This document shows, in pieces, positions 39,564-46,443 of a stretch of 56,120 bases of DNA; the first letter of the stretch is position 1; every line of letters begins with the position of its first letter. A program made the position numbers and the translations under genes. The notes below the pieces were generated by a model. The model saw nothing but the letters and a program-made list of their open reading frames with translations. It made no database searches and was not told the origin of the DNA. This DNA comes from JAUYMM01 sp049301455. Its GTDB lineage: Bacteria > Patescibacteriota > Microgenomatia > UBA8517. The stretch spans positions 1 through 56,120 of the forward strand of contig JBAQKY010000022.1 in NCBI GenBank assembly GCA_049301455.1, written 5' to 3'.

Positions 39564-39591
39564 AAAATCCCACCTAAAAAGTGGGATTTTT
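39564..39591 (+). terminator. Original tRNA terminator, displaced by the element
   Basis: AAAATCCCAC (39564-39573) pairs with GTGGGATTTT (39581-39590) with a 7-nt loop and a T-run. It lies 5 nt after the right att core, so it would lie just after the tRNA 3' end in the empty site. Confidence 0.85.
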
Positions 39592-39612
39592 GCTTTATAA
39601 TAATCGATTATT

Positions 39613-39888
39613 ATGGGAAATAATATTTTACAATTAACAGGTCAGGGGGATTCTTTTTTAGAAGGTAGAAAACTATTTTTTCCAACGGGATATCTAGTTG
39701 ATAGCGAAGGGACCAATTGGGAAATTGTTAACCCTAATGCCGGCTTGCATCAAGTCATAATCCAAGAGGTTGGAGGTAGACATGGAACAAGAACCGTAAA
39801 TATTACAGAGGATGAATTTGAGAAATTTGTTCCTACCACAAGTCTTGAAGGTATCACTCGCTTACTTAAAGAAAGGTTCAATAGATAA
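39613..39888 (+). CDS. Small protein, unknown
   Basis: 91 residues, with beta-strand-like segments (GYLVDSEGTNWEIVNPNAGLHQVIIQEVGGRHGTRTVNITEDEFEKFV) and a helical end. No family recognised. It lies outside the element, 24 nt after the tRNA terminator, with TATAAT (39596-39601) 11 nt before the ATG. Confidence 0.65.
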   Translation: MGNNILQLTGQGDSFLEGRKLFFPTGYLVDSEGTNWEIVNPNAGLHQVIIQEVGGRHGTRTVNITEDEFEKFVPTTSLEGITRLLKERFNR

Positions 39889-39908
39889 TTGAAATAAAAA
39901 GATTAGTT

Positions 39909-40277
39909 TTATTTAAACAACTCCAGCCATTTCTGCCAATTAGGTTTTAACTTCACTTCTTCATCTTTTGGAAGAATTGGAGTTAATCTTTTAACAATAT
40001 CAGGTTCAGGTAAAACAATTATTATCTCCCCTTCTTTTGCCAGACCAAGTTTGTTTCTCATTTGTTTTTCCACAAATTCGGAAGAGGATGTCAATTGAAG
40101 CTGTTCTGCAAGTTTTTGATTCTCTTGATCTATTTTTTCAAGCCTAACTCTAGTCTTTTCGATTAAAGCATCCCCCTCTTTAATTCTGTTGAGGCTTTTC
40201 AAGCTAGATGAAGCTAATATCAAAAATAATATTATGCCACCAACTAACCCCATAATGTTGACTAATTTTTTGTTCAA
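39909..40277 (-). CDS. FtsB/DivIC-type septum formation initiator protein
   Basis: 122 residues: a short N-terminus, one membrane helix (GLVGGIILFLILASSSL), then a coiled coil (DALIEKTRVRLEKIDQENQKLAEQLQLTSS), EFVEKQMRNKLGLAKEGEIIIVLPEPD, the FtsB/DivIC signature of leaving a coil with a conserved Leu-rich loop. It joins the cell-division complex with FtsL and FtsQ. The first codon given is a TTG; ATG 40253 is the alternative, but the two lysines before the helix suit the positive-inside rule. Confidence 0.83.
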   Translation of the reverse strand: MNKKLVNIMGLVGGIILFLILASSSLKSLNRIKEGDALIEKTRVRLEKIDQENQKLAEQLQLTSSSEFVEKQMRNKLGLAKEGEIIIVLPEPDIVKRLTPILPKDEEVKLKPNWQKWLELFK

Positions 40278-40335
40278 TGTATAATACCCTTCAGGATTAA
40301 TTATATGACAAATTAATCGATTAAGGACAAATTAT

Positions 40336-41199
40336 ATGACACAAGACACAATTAAAGACCTATTACCTAGATTCGTCTCGAACCTAACAGATAAAGGTAG
40401 ATCCCCTGCAACAATTCTTGCTTACAGGTCTGATCTGGAGCAATTGATAGAGTTTTTAACAAAAAACAACATTGCAACACCTGATCAAATCAAATCAAAA
40501 GATTTAGATTCGTTCAGAGATACATTACTTGCACAAAAATTTACACCTAAATCAGTTTCAAGAAAATTAAATGCAGTCAAAACCTTCTTTAGATGGATGG
40601 TTGAAAATAATTACTTAACAGTTGATCTTTCAAAAAGTGTAACTCACCCAAAGGTTGAAAGCTCAATGCCAAAGTTTTTGACTCCTCTTGAATACAGAGC
40701 ACTTCGTGATGTAGTCAAAGCAGATTCAAGAATTTCAGCTATGATTGAACTTATTTTACAATCAGGTTTAAGAATTTCAGAAGTTGCCAATATGAAAACA
40801 CATGATTTAACTGACGAAACTTTAAGAATTGAGGGCTATGCAACACAACCAGAAAGAACAATTCCACTTAATAAACCTGCAAAGGATGCATTAGATAAAT
40901 ATATGATTGAAAGACCAAAAGTGGAATCAGAATATGTATTTATAAGCAAAACTGGAAAACCTTTAGCAGTCAGAAATATCAGAGCATCAGTTGATAGATT
41001 TATTCAAAAAGCAGAGCTTCCAAAATACTCTGTAAATGATTTAAGAACTACATTTATAGTAGAAAATATTAAAAATGGAGTTGATCTTATTCTAATTTCT
41101 CAAGTTTCAGGCCACAAAAGACTTTCAACAACTGAAAGGTATTTAAATCTTGCTGGAGTTAAAGAATCTGGCAAAAAACAAACATTAATAGAGCTTTAA
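40336..41199 (+). CDS. XerC/D-like tyrosine recombinase
   Basis: 287 residues with an N-terminal SAM-like DNA-binding domain (DLLPRFVSNLTDKGRSPATILAYRSDLEQLIEFL) and the catalytic domain. Visible catalytic residues are the first Arg (SGLRISEVANM), the HxxR region as NDLR, the second His in SGHKRLSTTERY, and Tyr in ERYLNLAG. The HxxR histidine is changed to Asn (VNDLRTTF instead of xHDLRHTF). It may be the chromosomal dimer-resolving recombinase of this organism. SD AAGGA lies 8 nt before ATG 40336. No element boundaries are seen around it. Confidence 0.87.
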   Translation: MTQDTIKDLLPRFVSNLTDKGRSPATILAYRSDLEQLIEFLTKNNIATPDQIKSKDLDSFRDTLLAQKFTPKSVSRKLNAVKTFFRWMVENNYLTVDLSKSVTHPKVESSMPKFLTPLEYRALRDVVKADSRISAMIELILQSGLRISEVANMKTHDLTDETLRIEGYATQPERTIPLNKPAKDALDKYMIERPKVESEYVFISKTGKPLAVRNIRASVDRFIQKAELPKYSVNDLRTTFIVENIKNGVDLILISQVSGHKRLSTTERYLNLAGVKESGKKQTLIEL

Positions 41200-41936
41200 T
41201 TCAATTTAAGTTTTTCTTTTAAATCTAAGAGTTCTGATTTTCTGTAGGAAAAATCATACCCCTTTACGTTTAACTCTGTTTCAACTTCGTCTAACCACTT
41301 TTTAATTTCAATTAATTTAAAATTAGCCTTATTATCAATTAGTGCATTTATGGTTCTAATTGCAACCCCTGATCTCCAAACTGCCCAAGTAAAATAATCT
41401 TTCTTTTTAAGAAGTATTCCATTTTTTGTATTTACATATTTTGAATACACTTTTTTTGAATATTTATAACCTTTATCGATTTGTCCAGACATTAAAATTG
41501 CAAATGCCAAAAATCCTTCCAGTTCAAATATCCTAAATTGTTCAGGATCTGATTTTATATACTTAATTGACTTTTTATAGTAAAAAGATGACTTTTTAAA
41601 ATTTTTCTTGTAATCCTCAATTCTTCCTAAAAATCTAAAATATCTTGATTGCCATCTTGTTAAGTTATATTTGTTAATATAAAAACCTGCCTTTAAAACT
41701 GAATTTTGCATATCAATTAAAGCTTTTTTGTTGCTACTGTCATTCATATATAGGTGTTGGTTTGTTAAAGCTTCTTCAAAAAACATGCTAACGATAAATT
41801 CGTGACCAAAGCTAAGCGCTTCATTAATTAATACCAGTACTTCTTTTTCTTTCCCTTTCTGTTCCCGAAGTGTAGATATATATTTTGCAATTTCTTCAGG
41901 ACTAGTACCTTTTGTAATTAATAATTTGTTTAACAT
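41196..41936 (-). CDS. Helical TPR-like protein, unknown
   Basis: 246 residues, all-helical and basic. Repeats of about 34 residues with aromatic and small residues (KNFKKSSFYYKKSIKYI, QIDKGYKYSKKVYSKY) suggest TPR-like packing. No family recognised. It follows a 62-residue coiled-coil protein in a TAATG overlap and so belongs to the transcript beginning at or before tRNA-Ile. It converges with the recombinase gene, overlapping by 4 nt. Confidence 0.7.
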   Translation of the reverse strand: MLNKLLITKGTSPEEIAKYISTLREQKGKEKEVLVLINEALSFGHEFIVSMFFEEALTNQHLYMNDSSNKKALIDMQNSVLKAGFYINKYNLTRWQSRYFRFLGRIEDYKKNFKKSSFYYKKSIKYIKSDPEQFRIFELEGFLAFAILMSGQIDKGYKYSKKVYSKYVNTKNGILLKKKDYFTWAVWRSGVAIRTINALIDNKANFKLIEIKKWLDEVETELNVKGYDFSYRKSELLDLKEKLKLN

Positions 41937-42124
41937 TACTTTTCCTCCAATATTTTAATTTCTCCAACAACCGAATTTAATAAATCTTCATATACTTTTA
42001 TCTCTGAATATTGAAGTTCTGAAAGTGAATTCTCATGTTTTACTCCCCTGAAGTTTTTATACATTCTTGTTAACTTCTCTTTGTATTTATCTCTTCTTTC
42101 TTTTAATTCTGTTAATTTGTTCAT
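41936..42124 (-). CDS. Small coiled-coil protein, directly after tRNA-Ile
   Basis: 62 residues, basic at the start and all-helical (NKLTELKERRDKYKEKLTRMYKNFRG), a probable coiled coil. Unknown. ATG 42124 lies 6 nt after the tRNA-Ile discriminator base, so the 5' end of its message may be made by 3' processing of the tRNA. Its stop overlaps the start of the TPR-like gene by 1 nt. Confidence 0.6.
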   Translation of the reverse strand: MNKLTELKERRDKYKEKLTRMYKNFRGVKHENSLSELQYSEIKVYEDLLNSVVGEIKILEEK

Positions 42125-42130
42125 TTAGAG

Positions 42131-42202
42131 TGGGTATGGATGGAGTCGAACCATCGTTATGTGTTTATAAGACACATGTCCTAACCGTTGAACGACACAC
42201 CC
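42131..42202 (-). tRNA. tRNA-Ile (UAU)
   Basis: 72 nt. Acceptor GGGTGTG/CATACCC, D-stem GTTC/GGAC, anticodon stem TGTGT/ACACA, loop CTTATAA with TAT at 34-36, T-stem GATGG/CCATC with loop TTCGACT, discriminator A, no CCA. UAU reads AUA directly. Most bacteria instead use a CAU tRNA whose C34 is changed to lysidine by TilS. AUA is common in this AT-rich genome. Confidence 0.9.
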
Positions 42203-42230
42203 GAATATTATGGAATTATAACACGGAGAA

Positions 42231-44558
42231 TTACAATTTTGCTCTTCGGGTTATTTCAGCATCAACCAGTCTCACATCCCTACCATGTTTTAATCTACTC
42301 ATTTCTGTAATTATTTCTGCAGTTCTTTGATTTTTGGTTGCATTAACTTTTTCCATATCTAAAGTTGTATCTAATGAAAATGGTGGTTGTGGTTGATTTC
42401 TAACAATTGTTTTTACATACGCATGGAATCTTTCTACATTTAAAAGATCATCTTCTCCAAAGGTTGGAGAGAACTCATGTTGTAAATAATTTGCATCAGT
42501 TACACCAACTCTAAATGATATTTTTGTACCAACATTTCCAAAAACAGCATTTTTAACTTCTTCCTCCATCTGGCCTATAAATTGGTTAGCAACAACCAAG
42601 TTTAATTTATATTTTCTAGCCTCAGAAAGAATGGTTGCAAAATCTGGAGTTGCAAAGTTTTGGAACTCGTCAACATAGAGATAGAAATCACGTCTTTGAT
42701 CTTCTGGAGTATCCGATCTACTCATGGCTGCCATTAAAATACGTGGGACTAAAATAAGTCCTAAGAAGTTAGAGTTCTCTTCCCCAAGTTCACCTTTGGC
42801 AAGATTAATTAGAAGTATTTTTCCGTTATCCATGACGTCTCTAAATGAGAATGATGAGTTAGATTGTCCAATGATATTTCTAATCATTTTATTGGTAACA
42901 AATCTTCCAAACTTTGAAGTAATGTAATCTAGAACTTCTGATTTGTGGAAATCACTAGTTTGAGCAATTTGATCAGTCCAATATCTCCTAATAATAGGGT
43001 CTGTAACTTTTGGAAGAAGTTCTTGTACATATCTTGCATCAGTTAAGACACGCATAAGTTCAACAAACGTAGTACCAGGTTCTGACATAATAGTAAGCAT
43101 TGCATTTCTGACTGCGTGTTCAAATCTTGGTCCAACGATACCTGTTTTATAAGGGTCAAAAAGTTTATACATCATATTAATAATTGATGAAGCCACAAAG
43201 TGTTTTTCGTCTTCAGTTTTAGCTTCCATGAGGTTTAGTCCCATTGGTCGGTCTGTATCAGAAGGTCTAAAGTAAATGACATCCTCTGCCCTTTCAGGAG
43301 GTATCATTTTTAAAATATCTTCTACAGCATCACCATGTGGATCCATGAAACAAATACCTTTACCTGCATTGATGTCCTGCATAATCATGCTTTTTAGAAG
43401 TTCTGTTTTACCAGTACCTGTTGCTCCAATTATGAACATATGCCTTCTTCTGTCATCATCTCCCATGGCAATTTTTCGTTCAACCCCTCTATATACGCTT
43501 TTACCTAAATAAAGACCTTCTTCAGGTATCTCAGAAGGTGCAGGTGCAGTTTTTGAATGCAACCAGTGAATATGTGGTGTAGTTATTTGTCGATTTGGAA
43601 AATGGAAAAGTGTTGCAAGTTCTTCAGTATTTAAAACAGAAACATGGTTTTTCATTACATTAAACATTGGCTGATATCTATACAAAAAGTCTTGCATAAA
43701 ACCACCTTTGTTATATATTTTTCTTCCACCCAAACTGTTGTATTCCCCTGCAACTTGACCAATTGATGATGAAATATTATCAAGATGAATCTTGGCTTTT
43801 TCTTTTGTGTTACCAACAACCACAATTCTGATTGAAGTCTCAAAACCAGGCTTACTTATTTTATTTTCAATTGCTTCTAAAGCCTTTCCAGATACTGAAT
43901 ATTTTGCAGATTCAGAACTACTTTCTTGTTTTTTAGTATCTGAAATAAATTTACCACCTGCTTTTTGCCAATCAGATTCTGCAGGTGAAATTAAAATTTG
44001 AATACATGAAGCTTCACCTTTATCCATTCTGGCAAGACTTGAAGTAACTGAAGACAATATATCAGTTGGTAGATCTTTAAATGTTTTTAATGGATAGAAA
44101 TTAGCTTTACCAAGTTGAAATGATTTATATGCAACTTTTCCTTCTTCTGAAAATAAATTAATTTCTTGTACTTCTTTAACCTCAGCATCAGGATATGCTC
44201 CATGTATTTGTTTTTCAACTAAGTCCTTATATGCCGTAGGCGTCCAAACAAAAAATTTTATATCCTCGTCTCTTGCAACAATTTCAAATGATATTGCAGG
44301 TTGAACTGCAAATTTTTGTTTCCAACCACCTTTTTTAATTGAATAAAGAGATGCAAAAAGTTGCTCCATTGCATCAGTTTTTATCTCATTTAAACGAGGG
44401 ACAGCAACCTGCAAATAAACAGAATCAACTGATTTTTCTTCTCTACCTCTGTATCTAAAAATTATGAATGCAACATAGCCCATGACAGCAAAGGTAAATA
44501 CTAAAAATAAAATTAGTATCAAAAATAAAACAATTGTATTTAAATCAGGAACAATCAT
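42231..44558 (-). CDS. Membrane-anchored TraG/HerA-like ATPase
   Basis: 775 residues: an N-terminal membrane helix (about 6-31), a 300-residue middle region, and a P-loop ATPase domain. Walker A is GATGTGKTELL and Walker B is FYLYVDEFQNFAT, with DPHGD after the first strand (CFMDPHGDAVEDILK) and TraM-recognition/TraD-like blocks (ANQFIGQMEEEVKNAVFGNVGTKI). It belongs to the FtsK-HerA/VirD4-TraG family. In CPR bacteria such proteins are chromosomal and possibly tied to DNA or protein transfer at the surface. No other secretion gene is nearby. Confidence 0.87.
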   Translation of the reverse strand: MIVPDLNTIVLFLILILFLVFTFAVMGYVAFIIFRYRGREEKSVDSVYLQVAVPRLNEIKTDAMEQLFASLYSIKKGGWKQKFAVQPAISFEIVARDEDIKFFVWTPTAYKDLVEKQIHGAYPDAEVKEVQEINLFSEEGKVAYKSFQLGKANFYPLKTFKDLPTDILSSVTSSLARMDKGEASCIQILISPAESDWQKAGGKFISDTKKQESSSESAKYSVSGKALEAIENKISKPGFETSIRIVVVGNTKEKAKIHLDNISSSIGQVAGEYNSLGGRKIYNKGGFMQDFLYRYQPMFNVMKNHVSVLNTEELATLFHFPNRQITTPHIHWLHSKTAPAPSEIPEEGLYLGKSVYRGVERKIAMGDDDRRRHMFIIGATGTGKTELLKSMIMQDINAGKGICFMDPHGDAVEDILKMIPPERAEDVIYFRPSDTDRPMGLNLMEAKTEDEKHFVASSIINMMYKLFDPYKTGIVGPRFEHAVRNAMLTIMSEPGTTFVELMRVLTDARYVQELLPKVTDPIIRRYWTDQIAQTSDFHKSEVLDYITSKFGRFVTNKMIRNIIGQSNSSFSFRDVMDNGKILLINLAKGELGEENSNFLGLILVPRILMAAMSRSDTPEDQRRDFYLYVDEFQNFATPDFATILSEARKYKLNLVVANQFIGQMEEEVKNAVFGNVGTKISFRVGVTDANYLQHEFSPTFGEDDLLNVERFHAYVKTIVRNQPQPPFSLDTTLDMEKVNATKNQRTAEIITEMSRLKHGRDVRLVDAEITRRAKL

Positions 44559-44908
44559 ATTTTTACGTTTACTTTCTTACTACTCGCATCAAACAAAACT
44601 TTCCAACCAAAATATAAAGCTTTCTTAAATATTCTAATCCAATATGCAGCTGACCAAACAGAGGCTTCACCAACATCACCTTTAGCCTTTACATCTAGTA
44701 CTTCCCTACTTATTTCAGGGATTATAATATCTGCTTTTTCTGTTTGAGGTGTAGAAATAATTGGGTTACCATTATCATCAGTTACTTGAGCTTTAAACTG
44801 TGAAGGAATAGGAGTTACAACCTCTTTCCTTTCAATAGTTAGAGGGGTTGCTTCTTCAGGATTTTCATACTGATTTTTTCTTGGTTCTCTCTCAGGCAGC
44901 AGTCCCAT
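44555..44908 (-). CDS. Small soluble protein upstream of the ATPase, unknown
   Basis: 117 residues, disordered and charged for the first 80 or so (REPRKNQYENPEEATPLTIERKEVVTPIPSQFKAQ), then a structured end with an aromatic stretch (WSAAYWIRIFKKALYFGWKVLFDASSKKV). No family. Its stop overlaps the ATPase start by 4 nt. A -10 TATTAT ends 6 nt before ATG 44908, so it heads a leaderless two-gene operon and may be a partner of the ATPase. Confidence 0.65.
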   Translation of the reverse strand: MGLLPEREPRKNQYENPEEATPLTIERKEVVTPIPSQFKAQVTDDNGNPIISTPQTEKADIIIPEISREVLDVKAKGDVGEASVWSAAYWIRIFKKALYFGWKVLFDASSKKVNVKI

Positions 44909-44946
44909 GAATTAATAATATCACAATAGTTGGCTTTGAAGTGATA

Positions 44947-45438
44947 TCAAGATTTCCACACTTCTTCTTTAACTTTTTTCTTGAAGTTTGTAAATCGAGC
45001 AAGGGTAAATAGATAATCAGAAAGGCGATTTAAATAGGCAAGTTTATCAAGATTTGGATGTTTATTGTCAGAAATAGAAACTAGCATTCGCTCGGCACGT
45101 CGCGCTAGTGCACGTGCATAATAAATTTTTGTAGCTCTTGGAGTTCCTGAATAGATTATGAAGTTGGCAAGAACTGGCATTTCTCCTTCCATCTTATCTA
45201 TTTCTTTTTCTAAATTTTTAGTTGCATCTTTTGGTAATTCTAATTTTGCACCTGAAAGAATTGAATTAATTGTAAACAAATTTCTTTGTATGTCTGTAAG
45301 ACGTCCGATTATTCCTAAATATGAATTGAGTTCATCTATAGCTCCAATTGCGCCTATGAGGCCAGAAGATTTTGAAATTCTTTTCCCACCAAATGTTCCA
45401 GTTTTCCCCTTATCCCCTGTTTTGGTATATACAGTCAT
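44947..45438 (-). CDS. PduO-type cob(I)alamin adenosyltransferase
   Basis: 163 residues of the PduO family: YTKTGDKGKTGTFGGKRISKSS at the start, GAIDELNSYLG in the ATP-binding helix, ARALARRAERM, and NRLSDYLFTLAR at the end. It transfers adenosyl from ATP to cob(I)alamin to make coenzyme B12. The window contains a B12-dependent ribonucleotide reductase, the likely consumer. I saw no corrin-ring synthesis genes, so cobalamin would be imported. The sequence FIIYSGTP replaces the usual FxxPGG. Confidence 0.93.
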   Translation of the reverse strand: MTVYTKTGDKGKTGTFGGKRISKSSGLIGAIGAIDELNSYLGIIGRLTDIQRNLFTINSILSGAKLELPKDATKNLEKEIDKMEGEMPVLANFIIYSGTPRATKIYYARALARRAERMLVSISDNKHPNLDKLAYLNRLSDYLFTLARFTNFKKKVKEEVWKS

Positions 45439-45471
45439 TATTATAAGTTGCGTTCTTATTACTTCAGTCGA

Positions 45472-46143
45472 TCACTTGCTACAGGTTACTTCAATAAGAT
45501 GATTTTCGTCGTCGGATAATTTCTTTCTCATGAAATCTTTAGACAACCTTTCTTTATATTCTTTTATCTCATTCATGATAAACCCAGCTTTACTCATATG
45601 AACTGTCATTGTTTCGGGTGTGTGAAAATATCGTATTGCTATTCCTCCTGCCATATCACCGTCTTTATATGTTGTCATTTTTGTAAGTGAATCAAATTTT
45701 ATAACTTGGTCTTTTGAACTAACGTTTTTGACTGATCTGACTACAACAAACAATAATCCTCCCGATTTTAAAGACGAGTAAAACCAAGCAAGAACTTTAT
45801 CAAGATCCTGTGAGCTCAGATACTGCAGGACTAATCTTGCATAGATAAAATCAAAATAATTTTCTGGATAGTTCCATTCTTTACTTAAATCCTCTAATCT
45901 TGTTTCAATTTGTTTTTCGTAACCCAACTTCTTGATGGTTTCGTTAGCAAATTCTAGTCCTTTCTGATCAACTGTTGTGGCAATTACCTTTCTATCGGGA
46001 TTATCTTTAACCATTCTTATTTCAGCAAAACCTGCAGTGCTAATTCCGGGACTAAAAATTATATTGTCTGTACTTCTGAGTTTTAATAAACCGTTTTCTT
46101 CACTAATTGAGGGTTTTGACCCAAGTTCTTCGAGGATGTCCAT
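45472..46143 (-). CDS. Class I SAM-dependent methyltransferase
   Basis: 223 residues. The SAM fold shows motif I only weakly, as SPGISTAGFAEI, followed by KVIATTVDQKGLEFAN, LEDLSKEWNYPENYFDFIYARLVLQYLSSQDLDKVLAWFYSSLKSGGLLFVVV (motifs IV-VI), and C-terminal strands. The substrate is unknown. A -10 TATAAT ends 7 nt before ATG 46143. It is close to, but transcribed separately from, the nrd genes. Confidence 0.82.
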   Translation of the reverse strand: MDILEELGSKPSISEENGLLKLRSTDNIIFSPGISTAGFAEIRMVKDNPDRKVIATTVDQKGLEFANETIKKLGYEKQIETRLEDLSKEWNYPENYFDFIYARLVLQYLSSQDLDKVLAWFYSSLKSGGLLFVVVRSVKNVSSKDQVIKFDSLTKMTTYKDGDMAGGIAIRYFHTPETMTVHMSKAGFIMNEIKEYKERLSKDFMRKKLSDDENHLIEVTCSK

Positions 46144-46156
46144 AAAGAAGATTATA

Positions 46157-46426
46157 TCAGATTACTTTTGTAAACCTATCAACTTGGTTTCCGTCTAAAT
46201 CGACTTTTGCAAAAAATTCATCTTCAGTTCTTACCCAAGTAATTTTATCTCCATATTCTGCCTCATAAACAACACATGGAGTTTCTGTATCTTCGATAAA
46301 CCCAACAGCAAGAATGTGATAAAACTGATCTGAATGCTTGTAATGATAGAATTTATCTCCTACAGCAACTTTTGCTTTTAAATTTTCTAAATCTTTCAAT
46401 AATTGTGTTTGATCTTTATGTCCCAT
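46157..46426 (-). CDS. DUF1653-like protein
   Basis: 89 residues from ATG 46426 (an upstream ATG at 46450 overlaps the nrdJ stop). The middle KFYHYKHSDQFYHILAVGFIEDTETPCVVYEAEYGDKITWVRTEDEFFAKV matches DUF1653, a small beta-rich family common in bacteria. Function unknown. It follows nrdJ directly. Confidence 0.8.
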   Translation of the reverse strand: MGHKDQTQLLKDLENLKAKVAVGDKFYHYKHSDQFYHILAVGFIEDTETPCVVYEAEYGDKITWVRTEDEFFAKVDLDGNQVDRFTKVI

Positions 46427-46443
46427 AAATAAAATATTAATAC

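Noticed and set aside
42231..44558. Part of a conjugation or type IV secretion cluster
   Set aside because: Only the ATPase and its small upstream partner are present; no relaxase, VirB or pilus gene is nearby.
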